A DNA stretch of 64,000 nucleotides from Cohaesibacter sp. (GCA_025800105.1 JAOXSG010000131.1:21233-85232), one strand, 5' to 3'. Positions 48,842-58,833 are shown, counted from the stretch's first letter. Numbers and translations are program-made. Notes: generated by a model from the letters alone, not told the origin.

Positions 48842-49429
48842 TTACAAATAGGGTGGGGTGCAGGCAGAGATCACTTCTGCGGGGCGGTCCGAGATATTGC
48901 GAAAGCGATGGGGCTGTTTGCTGTCGAATAAAAAGCTGTCGCCTGCTTTTAAAATTCGGATTTGATCGCCTACGGTCAATTCAATTTCGCCTGAAATGAC
49001 AATGCCGCCTTCATTGGCCTCATGTTCGAGATGGGTTTTGCCGGTATCTGCGCCCGGCTCATAGCGTTCTTGCAAAATTTGCAGATTATGGGCTTTGGCA
49101 TTGCCGACCTGTTTTAGGGTTATGCGGGCTTGGTCCGGCTGGCTATCCTTGTAAAGCTGGCTTGTTAGATCAATCAGATCATTGGGTGTGAAGAATATAT
49201 CCTGATTGAGCGGTTTGTCGGGCGCAAAGAAATCTGACATGGTGATGGACATTCCGCCTAGAATTTTGCGCAAAGATGCCACAGAGGGGCTGGAGCGACC
49301 TGTTTCGATCATGGAAATCTGGCCATGGGGGACGGAGGCCAAATCGGCGAGCTGCCTTTGGGAGAGGCCAGCGGATTGGCGCAATTCTTTTAAGCGATTT
49401 CCGACGTTAAATTGCTCAAAATCCTGCAT
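48842..49429 (-). CDS. XRE-family regulator with C-terminal cupin domain
   Basis: VGNRLKELRQSAGLSQRQLADLASVPHGQISMIETGRSSPSVASLRKIL and GEIELTVGDQIRILKAGDSFLFDSKQPHRFRNIS. Confidence 0.92.
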   Translation of the reverse strand: MQDFEQFNVGNRLKELRQSAGLSQRQLADLASVPHGQISMIETGRSSPSVASLRKILGGMSITMSDFFAPDKPLNQDIFFTPNDLIDLTSQLYKDSQPDQARITLKQVGNAKAHNLQILQERYEPGADTGKTHLEHEANEGGIVISGEIELTVGDQIRILKAGDSFLFDSKQPHRFRNISDRPAEVISACTPPYL

Positions 49430-49617
49430 CTTTCCGCTCCTTGTCTGGAGATTTTCGTCTTGTGCGCCCTGATTTGATCTACTCAAGGGGCTGATGGTCT
49501 GCTGATAAAATATCAAGCCCGTTAGAAATGTCAAAAGCGAAGAGAAATGAATTGCGCAAAATATTGAGCATTGATATGGTTTTATCATGTTGATTTCTGA
49601 GCATTGGAGGAAAATGC

Positions 49618-50916
49618 ATGACACAAACAGCCGCTTTGAAAGACCGGCGCACCGCTGCGATTGCGCAAGGGGTTGCTACCCGCGGTATTTATGCCGAACG
49701 GGCTGAGAATGCTGAATTGTGGGATGTGGATGGGCGTCGTTTCATTGATTTCGCTGCTGGGATTGCGGTGAATAATACCGGTCATCGCCATCCCAAGGTT
49801 ATGGCGGCTGTTGCCAAACAGGCCGAAGCTTTTACCCATACCTGTTTCCATGTTGCGCCTTATGAAAGCTATGTTGTTTTGGCGGAGCGCTTGAATGCTG
49901 CGACGCCGGGGGATTTTGCTAAAAAAACCATGCTGGTGACAACGGGGGCAGAGGCGGTTGAAAATGCCGTTAAAATGGCACGGGCCTATACGGGGCGCTC
50001 TGGTGTGATTGCTTTTTCCGGGGCTTTTCATGGGCGTACCTTGATGGGCATGGCCTTGTGCGGCAAAGTCAATCCCTACAAGAAGGGCTTTGGGGCGATG
50101 CCGCCAGAAGTGATGCATGCGCCTTTTCCTAACACTTATTATGGCATCAGTGCTGACCATGCCATGGGTGAGTTGAACAGGATGCTGGCCTCTTCTGTTG
50201 ATCCTGAGCGCATTGCTGCTTTCATTATTGAGCCTGTTCAGGGTGAGGGCGGCTTTAATATTGCGCAAAGTGAATTTTTGCAAGATTTGCGCAAGCTGGC
50301 AGATCAGCATGGCATTTTGCTGATTGCAGATGAAGTGCAGGCCGGTATGGCCCGGACGGGCAAATTGTTTGCCTTTGAACATTCCGGTGTTGTGCCTGAT
50401 CTGGTGGTGATGGCCAAAGGGCTTGCTGGTGGCTTTCCGCTTTCTGCTGTGACAGGCCGCTCTGAGGTGGTTGATGCGGCACCGGTTGGTGGTGTTGGCG
50501 GCACATATGCAGGCAATCCTTTGGCGGTGGCTGCTGCCAATGCTGTCTTGGATGTCATTGAAGAGGAAAAGCTGTGCGCGCGCGCCGATGAGATTGGCGA
50601 GACAATAAAAACGCGCCTGAAAGCTCTATCCCAACGCCAAGGCATGGAAGTGATTGGTGATGTGCGCGGTCTTGGTGCCATGGTTGCCTTTGAGCTGGTT
50701 AAGGGGGGAGACGTCAATCAACCTGATGCTGCTTTGACCGGGGCAATTGTTGCTGAGGCCGAAGAACGCGGTCTGATCATTTTGCCATGTGGGACACGGG
50801 GCAATGCTATTCGCTTGCTGCCCCCTTTGACCACGCCGATGGAACAGGTTGATGAGGCTTTGGATGTGATTGAAGCCTCTGTTGAAGCGGCCATTGCCAA
50901 AATGGCGGCTGCATAA
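49618..50916 (+). CDS. gabT: 4-aminobutyrate-type class III aminotransferase
   Basis: DVDGRRFIDFAAGIAVNNTGHRHPKVMAAV, AFSGAFHGRTLMGMAL, LLIADEVQAGMARTGKLFAFEHSGVVPDLVVMAKGLAGGFPLSAVTGRSEV, GGTYAGNPLAVAAA. Confidence 0.93.
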   Translation: MTQTAALKDRRTAAIAQGVATRGIYAERAENAELWDVDGRRFIDFAAGIAVNNTGHRHPKVMAAVAKQAEAFTHTCFHVAPYESYVVLAERLNAATPGDFAKKTMLVTTGAEAVENAVKMARAYTGRSGVIAFSGAFHGRTLMGMALCGKVNPYKKGFGAMPPEVMHAPFPNTYYGISADHAMGELNRMLASSVDPERIAAFIIEPVQGEGGFNIAQSEFLQDLRKLADQHGILLIADEVQAGMARTGKLFAFEHSGVVPDLVVMAKGLAGGFPLSAVTGRSEVVDAAPVGGVGGTYAGNPLAVAAANAVLDVIEEEKLCARADEIGETIKTRLKALSQRQGMEVIGDVRGLGAMVAFELVKGGDVNQPDAALTGAIVAEAEERGLIILPCGTRGNAIRLLPPLTTPMEQVDEALDVIEASVEAAIAKMAAA

Positions 50917-51033
50917 TTGTTTGAATGCGCATGGGAGTTTATGCCTCTTCCATGCGCATTTTTGTCTGCTTTGATTGTTTTGACCGAGCTGTGCGTGTTG
51001 TTGTGACCGTCTTGGAAGCATTTGGTCAAAAAG

Positions 51034-51064
51034 AAGCCCATCACGCAGATGCGGATGGGCTTTT
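51034..51064. terminator. Intrinsic terminator
   Basis: AAGCCCATC-acgcagatgcg-GATGGGCTTTT. Confidence 0.75.
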
Positions 51065-51165
51065 AAGTGATCGGGAACAGAGACCATCGTTCCCGATAAG
51101 GAAGATCGATATTTGTGATTAGGCTAATGTCATGAATTCTGAGCCTAACTGAACGGGTTTTGAGT

Positions 51166-52251
51166 CTAAGCCAGCGCGCGGGCATCCTCACTGGCAAAGG
51201 TTGCCAGAATTTTGTGACCGGGCGTCAGATCGGCATTGAGATTGCCTGCCCGCACAAGGGCTTTCAATTGCTCTCCGCTTGACAGAGCAAGCACCACTTT
51301 TGCAAAAGCGCCATGATAAATGGTCTCGACCACTGTGGTATGCAGCCCATTTTCTTCATCACCATGATCATCTTTCAGCTGGATGCGTTCCGGGCGAATG
51401 CAAAGGGTTGTTGGGTCGCCATTTTCATGCGGGTCAACGGCGGTGGATAGAATGGTCGAGCCGCAGGCCAATGTGACCTCTGCCTTGCCATTGTTTTGTT
51501 TGTTGATGGAGCCTTTGAGCATGTTGGTTTCGCCAAGGAAGCTGGCCACAAAGGTATTGGATGGTTTTTCATATAATTGAGCTGGCGTGTCATATTGTTG
51601 GATGATGCCATCGTTAAAGACTGCAACTTTGTCTGACATGGTCAGGGCCTCGTCCTGATCGTGGGTCACAAAGACAATGGTGACGCCAAGATTTTCGTGA
51701 ATATGCTTGATCTCGATTTGCATCTCTTCACGTAATTTACGATCCAGAGCGCCCAATGGTTCATCCATCAGCACCAAAGCGGGATCAAAAACCAGAGAGC
51801 GGGCGACGGCGATGCGTTGCTGTTGGCCACCGGAAAGCTGGGTTGGGTGCCTGTCCCCGAAGGCACCCAGCCTGACCATATCCAGCGCTTTTTGCGCCCG
51901 CTCTCTGGCCTCTGCTTTACCAACCTTGCGGACGGTGAGCGGAAAGGCGATATTTTCCAGCACGGTCATATGCGGGAAAAGGGCATAATTTTGAAAGACA
52001 ATGCCGATATTTCTCTGATAAGGGGGGACGGAATTAAGCGGATTTCCATCCAGATAGATTGTGCCTGCGGTTGGTTGTTCAAAGCCTGCCAGCAGCATCA
52101 AAGAGGTCGATTTTCCTGATCCAGACGGCCCAAGCAGGGTTACAAATTCGCCTTTGGCGATATCCAGATTGAGGTTCTTGATGACCAGTGTTTCCCCATC
52201 ATAGGTTTTCTGGATATTTTCGAAACGAACAAAGCTTTTATTGTCTTGCAT
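51166..52251 (-). CDS. ABC transporter ATP-binding protein, spermidine/putrescine type
   Basis: LLGPSGSGKSTSLMLLAGFEQPTAGTIYLDG, LSGGQQQRIAVARSLVFDPALVLMDEPLGALDRKLREEMQIEIKHIH, TOBE-like C-terminus. Confidence 0.93.
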   Translation of the reverse strand: MQDNKSFVRFENIQKTYDGETLVIKNLNLDIAKGEFVTLLGPSGSGKSTSLMLLAGFEQPTAGTIYLDGNPLNSVPPYQRNIGIVFQNYALFPHMTVLENIAFPLTVRKVGKAEARERAQKALDMVRLGAFGDRHPTQLSGGQQQRIAVARSLVFDPALVLMDEPLGALDRKLREEMQIEIKHIHENLGVTIVFVTHDQDEALTMSDKVAVFNDGIIQQYDTPAQLYEKPSNTFVASFLGETNMLKGSINKQNNGKAEVTLACGSTILSTAVDPHENGDPTTLCIRPERIQLKDDHGDEENGLHTTVVETIYHGAFAKVVLALSSGEQLKALVRAGNLNADLTPGHKILATFASEDARALA

Positions 52252-52264
52252 TGGTCACTCTCTC

Positions 52265-53095
52265 TTATTTCTTGCCTGCTTTTAGCTTCTCGCTGCGGGC
52301 TGTTACCCATTGAATGCCCAAAAGCAGAACAAGCGAGATCAGGATCATAACGGTGGCAACGGCGGCAATTGTCGGGTCAATATTTTCGCGAATGCCGGCA
52401 AACATTTGTCGGGGCAGGGTGAATTGCTCTGTGCCTGCCATGAAGAGGGCCACAATGACCTCGTCAAAAGAGGTGACAAAGGCAAAGAGGCCGCCAGAAA
52501 TGATGCCGGGCTGAATTTGTGGCACGACGATTTTGAAGAAGGTGGGTATGGGCTTGCAGCCAAGGCTGTAGGCTGCGCGCACCTGATTGCTATCAAAGCC
52601 GAGCAGGGTTGCGGTGACAGTGATGACAACAAACGGGGTGCCCAGCAAAGCGTGCGCCAAAATCATGCCAAGATAGCTGTTGGTCAGGCCAAGCTTTGCA
52701 TAGAAAAAGTAAGAGGCCACGGCTGTGATGATAATAGGCACAATCATCGGGGTCAGCAACAATCCCATTACGGCCCCTTTGAAGGGGAAATTGGGACTGG
52801 TGAGACCAACAGAGGCCACGGTGCCCAAAATCATGGCCAGGATGGTGGCAAAGAAGGCAATGTAAAGGGAGTTCCATAAAGCGCGCATCCACATGTCTGA
52901 GCCAAACAGGACTTCATACCAGCGCAAGCTCCAATCTGGGATGGGATAGGACAGCAGGCTATCGGATGTGAAAGACAGGGGGACGATGGTGATGATCGGT
53001 GCCATCAGAAAAAGGATGACCAACAGGGCGGCAATCCATGTGGCAATGACGCTGATGCGCTCGCTTTTTGAGAGGGAAGGGTCGAGTCGGATCAT
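52265..53095 (-). CDS. ABC transporter permease, PotC type
   Basis: Multi-TM; EAA-like loop AYSLGCKPIPTFFKIVVPQIQPGIISGGLFAFVTSFDEVIVALFM. Confidence 0.9.
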   Translation of the reverse strand: MIRLDPSLSKSERISVIATWIAALLVILFLMAPIITIVPLSFTSDSLLSYPIPDWSLRWYEVLFGSDMWMRALWNSLYIAFFATILAMILGTVASVGLTSPNFPFKGAVMGLLLTPMIVPIIITAVASYFFYAKLGLTNSYLGMILAHALLGTPFVVITVTATLLGFDSNQVRAAYSLGCKPIPTFFKIVVPQIQPGIISGGLFAFVTSFDEVIVALFMAGTEQFTLPRQMFAGIRENIDPTIAAVATVMILISLVLLLGIQWVTARSEKLKAGKK

Positions 53096-53098
53096 GTC

Positions 53099-54382
53099 TT
53101 ATACTCCCATACCTGCCTTGCCGCCTGTCACACGCTGGTAAAGCGCATAAAAGACGAGGGTGACGACCAGAAGGATGAAAGCAAGGGCGGAGGCCAAGCC
53201 CCAATTGATGGTGTTGTTGGTATAGAAAGCGATGAAATAGGAAATCATCTGGTCTTTGGGTCCACCCACGAGAGCGGGGGTGATGTAATAGCCAATGGAG
53301 AGAATGAAAACCAGAATGGCGCCTGCCGACAGACCCGGCAGGCTTTGGGGCAAATAGACCCGAATGAAGGCAACCCAAGGCTTGGCGCCAAGGCTTTTTG
53401 CGGCGCGCATATAGTCATTGGGGATGGCCTTCATCACCGAATAGAGGGGCAGCACCAGAAAGGGCAGCAGAATATGGGTGAGGGCGACATAGACGCCGAA
53501 GCGGTTAAAGACCAATTGTAGCGGCTCATCAATGATATGCAGGCTTTGCAGCATGGAATTGATTGGGCCTTCTTTTTGCAAAACAATGATCCATGCAGCG
53601 GTGCGCACCAGCAAGGATGTCCAGAAGGGAAAAAGAACGCCTATCAGCAGGATATTGCGCACAGTGTCGGAGGCATGGGCCAGCACCCAAGCGACAGGAT
53701 AGCCAAGGATCACGCAGATCAGGGTGACGCCGAGGCTGATTTCCATTGTGCGAATGAGAATGTCGACAAAAAGAGCTTTCTCATCTTCTACCGCTATGAT
53801 GCTGCCGCCGTCACTGCGTTGCAGATCCAGAGCTGTCAGCATGTAAAAATCTGTCCAGGCGCTGGAGGCGCGCTTCATGGCGTGAAGATAGGTCGGATTG
53901 CCCCAATTTTCATTCTGGGACAGGAACCATGCTTTTGCATCAGCAGGTCTTTGTTTTTCCTTTTTGATTTTGCGGGCGGTCTTTTTGAACAGAGAAATGA
54001 AGCCGGTCACGTCCTGATTTAAGCGTCTGCCGACGGGGCCGAAGCTGCGCTCTTTTGCAGCGATCTGCAATTCTTCGAACAGGGCGTCATAAAAGGCCTG
54101 TTCATCAAGGGTTTTGAGATTGTCTGATTTGTTCAGAATGGCGGCGGATTGCGGAAAGATGGTGACAAATTCGGGGCTGTTAACAGAGCGCTCCAGCAAT
54201 GAGCCGATGGGAAAGAGAAAAAAGACCAGCACGAATAAAAAGAGAGGGGCAACAAGGGCAAGGGCGCGCAGGGTTTTGCGGCGCTCGGCTGTGCGCAATT
54301 GTGCTTTCAGTTTTTTGGGGTCGAAGCCCAAATGTGGCTGGCTGCTATCGGTCAGTGGGGCTGTTTGAGAGCTTGCGGCCAT
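53099..54382 (-). CDS. ABC transporter permease, PotB type
   Basis: Multi-TM; MRAAKSLGAKPWVAFIRVYLPQSLPGLSAGAILVFILSIGYYITPALVGG. Confidence 0.9.
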   Translation of the reverse strand: MAASSQTAPLTDSSQPHLGFDPKKLKAQLRTAERRKTLRALALVAPLFLFVLVFFLFPIGSLLERSVNSPEFVTIFPQSAAILNKSDNLKTLDEQAFYDALFEELQIAAKERSFGPVGRRLNQDVTGFISLFKKTARKIKKEKQRPADAKAWFLSQNENWGNPTYLHAMKRASSAWTDFYMLTALDLQRSDGGSIIAVEDEKALFVDILIRTMEISLGVTLICVILGYPVAWVLAHASDTVRNILLIGVLFPFWTSLLVRTAAWIIVLQKEGPINSMLQSLHIIDEPLQLVFNRFGVYVALTHILLPFLVLPLYSVMKAIPNDYMRAAKSLGAKPWVAFIRVYLPQSLPGLSAGAILVFILSIGYYITPALVGGPKDQMISYFIAFYTNNTINWGLASALAFILLVVTLVFYALYQRVTGGKAGMGV

Positions 54383-54511
54383 TGAGGCGATCCTGATCAG
54401 GTGAGGTGTGACGAATAGGGCTTTTCCGGGCGATCAAGAGAAAAGGGCGCTCAGAATTTAAAGCAGTGCTGTTGATAAGCAGATCCATGATGAACTGGTC
54501 TCAAGCCAGAT

Positions 54512-54547
54512 ATCAGGAAAGGCCAAGGGAGGTCGGTCTTTCCTGAT
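54512..54547. other. Stem-loop in the SBP-permease intergenic region
   Basis: Perfect 10-bp arms ATCAGGAAAG (54512-54521) and CTTTCCTGAT (54538-54547). Confidence 0.65.
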
Positions 54548-54587
54548 TGCAGAGCCGCTGCATTGCTGCATGGTCTGCTGGCTTGTT

Positions 54588-54625
54588 GTCTGCCTGCCTT
54601 GAAGGAAGGGAGAAGGCAGGCAGAC
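54588..54625. other. Stem-loop in the SBP-permease intergenic region
   Basis: Perfect 13-bp arms GTCTGCCTGCCTT (54588-54600) and AAGGCAGGCAGAC (54613-54625). Confidence 0.75.
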
Positions 54626-54650
54626 ATACATACATATAGACAGGCAGATG

Positions 54651-55697
54651 CTACTGGGATGCCCAATTGTTGAAGCGCTGATTGAGATCTTCAACATTTT
54701 CCACCCAGAAATCGGTGCTGGAGGCGAGGGCGCCTTTCAGATAATCGGGGTTGGAAGGCAGGCGCTTTTGGGTTTTTTCATCGGCGGCGGCAACGGCATC
54801 CTTATGGGTTGGGCCATAGGGGATTTTTGAAGAAAGCTGGGCCTGTGCCTTTGGTTGGGTGGCTGACTTGATGAAGTCATAGGCCTTATCTGCATTGTCA
54901 CTGCCTTTGACAATAGCCCAGCCATCCAAAGCATAAATCTGGCCATTCCAGGATGTGTTGAATTTGCGCCCTTCGTCATTGGCTTTGGAAATGCGGCCAT
55001 TATAGGCGGTGGTCATGACCACATCACCAGAGGCCAGCCATTGTGGCGGCTGGGCACCGGATTCCCACCATTGAATATGCTCTTTGATTTCATCGAGCTT
55101 TTTAAAGGCGCGATCGACGCCTTCTTTGGTGGCGAGGGTTTCATAGACCTTGTCAGCGGCTACGCCATCGGCCATCAGAGCAATTTCGAGGGTGAATTTG
55201 GCGGTTTTGCGCAAAGCGCGCTTGCCGGGCCATTTTTCGACATTCCACATATCCGCCCAGCTTTTTGGACCTTCTTGGCCCAGCTTTTCAGAATCATAGG
55301 CAAGAATGACAGACCACAGGATGGTGCCAACGCCGCATTCGCCAATAATGGCAGGATCAATCACAGTGTCCTTGCCGCCCAGCTTTTCCCAATCGATGAC
55401 TTCTAGCAGGCCTTCATCGCAGGAATTTTCCAGCTCTGGCGCTTCCATCTGGACCACGTCCCATGTCACATTGTTGGTTTCGACCATGGCTTTGATTTTG
55501 GCCGTTTCGCCATTATAGGCCTCGTCCAGAATCTTGTTGCCGGATGCTTTGGCAAAGGGAGCAAAATAGGCTTCGCGCTGGGCGTCCTGATAAGCGCCAC
55601 CCCAGCTCACGACGGTCAGATCGCGTGCTTGTGTCGCTATGGTAAGGGCGGAAAATGCCAGAAGAGCCGTGCCTGCGGCAAGGAAAGATTTACGCAT
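54651..55697 (-). CDS. ABC transporter substrate-binding protein, PotD type
   Basis: Signal peptide LAAGTALLAFSALTIATQA; LTVVSWGGAYQDAQREAYFAPFAKASGNKILDEAYNGETAKIKAMVE. Confidence 0.92.
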   Translation of the reverse strand: MRKSFLAAGTALLAFSALTIATQARDLTVVSWGGAYQDAQREAYFAPFAKASGNKILDEAYNGETAKIKAMVETNNVTWDVVQMEAPELENSCDEGLLEVIDWEKLGGKDTVIDPAIIGECGVGTILWSVILAYDSEKLGQEGPKSWADMWNVEKWPGKRALRKTAKFTLEIALMADGVAADKVYETLATKEGVDRAFKKLDEIKEHIQWWESGAQPPQWLASGDVVMTTAYNGRISKANDEGRKFNTSWNGQIYALDGWAIVKGSDNADKAYDFIKSATQPKAQAQLSSKIPYGPTHKDAVAAADEKTQKRLPSNPDYLKGALASSTDFWVENVEDLNQRFNNWASQ

Positions 55698-56090
55698 AGG
55701 ATAGTTCCCGTTTGGTTATTGCTTTTGGCCGCGCTCCTTGGTGATTGGGAGGGGCCGTTTGATTTGTTTTTTGTTGGGCTAACCGTTGATAGGACCAACG
55801 ATATGGCCGCTTTCAAAAGGCAATGCGGTGGTGACATTGTCGCTTCTGAAAGTGGGGCTATCCTGCCTTTTCTTTTGATATCTGTCGTTCATGAAAATAT
55901 GGATTTTGGTTCAATAATAGCTGAACCAATTGGATGGCTGTGTTAGGTGTGAAAGACCGAAAAATTGCGTGTTATCCTTGTAAAACAGGGATAAATGATG
56001 GTTTTTTATAGACTAAAGAATAAGGGTTAATGGCTTTTGGTTCAGATTATTTGGTCTTAAAGCTGTTTGCTCAAAATATCGGGAGTGAGG

Positions 56091-57044
56091 ATGCCAAGCC
56101 TGAAGCTGTTTCGCGGCAATATTGCCGATGCTGATCTGCGTTTGTTGCGGGTGTTTGTGGCCATTGTCAAGGCTGGTGGGGTCACCCCTGCACAAGTTGC
56201 TTTGAACAAAAGTAAATCTGCGGTCAGTATGGATTTATCTGCCTTGGAAGAGCGCCTTGGCATGACGTTATGCAAGAGAGGACGCTCTGGCTTTTCGCTG
56301 ACGGCTCAAGGGGAAATGGTCTATCACGCGACCTTGCAATTGTTTGGGGATTTGGAGCGGTATCGCAATCACATCAATCTTGCCATGGGCAATTTGACCG
56401 GTGATCTGGTCTTTTATGTCGATGATAATTTTGTTTTTGATTTGCAAGATGAAATGAGTGAGGCCATCCGGCTTTTCAGTGATTTGCACCCGGATATTTT
56501 CCTCAATATGACGTCCGCTTCGCCCGATGTGATTGAGCAGGCGGTGCTGGATGGAACGGCGCATATGGGGATGACAGCCTTGTTTCGGCCCATGCCGACC
56601 TTATCGATGGATCTTTTGTTCAAGGAAGTGATGCAGCTTTATTGTGGCAAGGATCACCCTTTATTTGAGATTGCTGATGAGGATTTGACGTTGGATTTGC
56701 TGCGTCAACAGCGTTTTGTTGATGTGAATGTGCGCCATGATCCTATCTTTTCGCGGTTTTTTGAGGAAATGGAGATCCATGCGCAAGCGCCGACCATTTC
56801 CTCGCGTTTGGCACTGGTGCAATCGGGGGCTTATCTGGGCTTTTTGCCAGAACGCAGCGCGGCGCGTCTGGTGCGCAAAGGAAAAATGCGGGTGCTGGCG
56901 GTCGAAAATGGCCGCACCGAGAATGCCATTTATGCCATTCATCAAAAAGAACAATCAACTGGTTTGGTGGTGCGCGCTTTTCAGTCTGTTTTGAAAGATG
57001 TTTTTGATCGGGCGATTTCAAGGGGCGCTTTGCTGGTGTCCTAA
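56091..57044 (+). CDS. LysR-family transcriptional regulator
   Basis: ADLRLLRVFVAIVKAGGVTPAQVALNKSKSAVSMDLSALEERLGMTLCKRGRSGFSLTAQGEMVYH. Confidence 0.92.
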   Translation: MPSLKLFRGNIADADLRLLRVFVAIVKAGGVTPAQVALNKSKSAVSMDLSALEERLGMTLCKRGRSGFSLTAQGEMVYHATLQLFGDLERYRNHINLAMGNLTGDLVFYVDDNFVFDLQDEMSEAIRLFSDLHPDIFLNMTSASPDVIEQAVLDGTAHMGMTALFRPMPTLSMDLLFKEVMQLYCGKDHPLFEIADEDLTLDLLRQQRFVDVNVRHDPIFSRFFEEMEIHAQAPTISSRLALVQSGAYLGFLPERSAARLVRKGKMRVLAVENGRTENAIYAIHQKEQSTGLVVRAFQSVLKDVFDRAISRGALLVS

Positions 57045-57134
57045 TTTGCTGCCCGCCTATTCAAAGAGGCTATAGCGATCAGGCCTGCCGGGGATTATAG
57101 TCTATGTCCTAATTTAAGCATTTGATCAGGGATA

Positions 57135-58760
57135 GTGATGACAAAAGAGCGGCAAGATTTGGGTGTTTGGGATTATGTGATTGTCGGGGCCGGGTCTGCG
57201 GGCTGTGTGTTGGCCAATCGATTAAGCGCTGATCCCAGAAATAAAGTCTTGTTGTTGGAGGCTGGTGGCTCTGATTCCTATCATTGGGTGCGGATCCCGG
57301 TTGGCTATCTTTATTGTATTGGCAATCCGCGTACCGATTGGTGTTTTAAGACAGAGGCTGACAAGGGGCTGAATGGGCGCGCATTAATCTATCCGCGTGG
57401 CAAGCTTTTGGGAGGCTGTTCTTCCATCAATGGCATGATTTATATGCGTGGTCAGAAGGCCGATTATGACGGCTGGCGACAGATGGGCAATGAGGGATGG
57501 GGCTGGGATGATGTTTTGCCCTATTTTTTGAAATCGGAAAATCACGAAAGCCGTGCGGATGTCTTGCATCGTCAGGATGGAGAATTGCGGGTTGAGCATC
57601 AGCGCCTTCATTGGGATATTCTGGATGCCGTGCGCGATGCTGCGCTTGAATTGGGCATCCCCAAGGCTGATGACCCCAATGACGGGATTAATGATGGCTC
57701 TTCTTATTTTGAAGTGACGCAAAAGGGCGGGCTGCGCTGGTCTTCTGCCAATGCCTTTTTGCATCCCGTTGCTCATCGGCCCAATCTGAGCATTTTAAAA
57801 TATGCTCATGCCGAGCGCATATTGCTTGAGGGGACAAAGGTGACAGGTCTTGAGCTGAGTGTGAAAGGCAAGCCCAGTATCGTTAAAGCAGGGCGTGAGG
57901 TCCTGTTGGCTGCCGGGGCGATTGGTTCGCCGCAGATTATGCAATTGTCCGGTCTTGGGCCTCAGGCAGAGCTGGCAAGACATGGCATTGAGGTGGTGCA
58001 TCCTCTGGAAGGGGTGGGGGCCAATTTAATGGATCATCTGCAATTGCGGACCATCTTTAAAATACAAAATGCCTTAACCCTGAATGAGCGCCAGAAAAGC
58101 CTTTGGGGTAAGGCAAAAATAGCGCTTGAATATGCGCTTAAACGCTCTGGCCCCATGGCCATGGCCCCAAGCCAGCTGGGTATTTTTACCCGCTCCAATG
58201 ATCAGGTGGCGACACCCAATATTGAATATCATGTGCAGCCCTTGTCGCTGGATAAATTTGGCGATCCTTTGCATGATTTTCCGGCCATTACGGTTTCGGT
58301 TTGCAATTTGCGCCCTGAAAGCCGGGGCGAGGTGCGTTTGTCTTCTTCTGATCCCTATGACGCACCGGTTATTGCACCCAATTATTTAAGTACGGATAGG
58401 GATAAACAAGTGGCGATTGAATCGCTGCGCCATGCCAGACGTTTGATGGCAACCTCGACTATGGCCGCCTATGAGCCAGAGGAAATCAAACCCGGTCTTG
58501 CTTATGACAGTGATGAAGACTTGATCAAGGCGGCAGGGGCTGTGGGGACGACGATTTTCCATCCATGCGGAACGGCGAAAATGGGTCAGGATAGTATGTC
58601 TGTTGTTGACCATCGGCTCAAAGTGCATGGCCTGCAAGGATTGCGGGTGGTGGATGCTTCTGTCATGCCCTCTATTACATCGGGCAATACCCATGCGCCG
58701 GTGGTGATGATTGCCGAAAAAGCCTCGGACATGATTTTGGAAGATGCCAAGATGGCCTGA
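57135..58760 (+). CDS. GMC-family oxidoreductase (choline dehydrogenase-like)
   Basis: DYVIVGAGSAGCVLANRLSADPRNKVLLLEAGGSD, YPRGKLLGGCSSINGMIYMRGQKADYDGW, C-terminal LRVVDASVMPSITSGNTHAPVVMIAEKASDMI. Confidence 0.95.
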   Translation: MMTKERQDLGVWDYVIVGAGSAGCVLANRLSADPRNKVLLLEAGGSDSYHWVRIPVGYLYCIGNPRTDWCFKTEADKGLNGRALIYPRGKLLGGCSSINGMIYMRGQKADYDGWRQMGNEGWGWDDVLPYFLKSENHESRADVLHRQDGELRVEHQRLHWDILDAVRDAALELGIPKADDPNDGINDGSSYFEVTQKGGLRWSSANAFLHPVAHRPNLSILKYAHAERILLEGTKVTGLELSVKGKPSIVKAGREVLLAAGAIGSPQIMQLSGLGPQAELARHGIEVVHPLEGVGANLMDHLQLRTIFKIQNALTLNERQKSLWGKAKIALEYALKRSGPMAMAPSQLGIFTRSNDQVATPNIEYHVQPLSLDKFGDPLHDFPAITVSVCNLRPESRGEVRLSSSDPYDAPVIAPNYLSTDRDKQVAIESLRHARRLMATSTMAAYEPEEIKPGLAYDSDEDLIKAAGAVGTTIFHPCGTAKMGQDSMSVVDHRLKVHGLQGLRVVDASVMPSITSGNTHAPVVMIAEKASDMILEDAKMA

Positions 58761-58776
58761 TTTTTGATGATTTAAA

Positions 58777-58817
58777 AAAAGCGGCCTGTCAGGTTGGATC
58801 TGACAGGCCGCTTTTTG
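58777..58817. terminator. Intrinsic bidirectional terminator
   Basis: Perfect 17-bp arms AAAAAGCGGCCTGTCAG-gttggat-CTGACAGGCCGCTTTTT between convergent genes. Confidence 0.92.
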
Positions 58818-58833
58818 TTTTGGGTTATGCGTT

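Noticed and set aside
49565-49606. Direct repeat TGAGCATTG (49565-49573 and 49598-49606) upstream of gabT
   Set aside because: Only 9 bp in an AT-rich region; could easily be chance, so not proposed as an operator.
54600-54660. Short CAGACATACATACATATAGACAGGCAGA repeats considered as a CRISPR or VNTR array
   Set aside because: Too few and too short units with no spacer structure; mentioned only as context for the adjacent hairpin.
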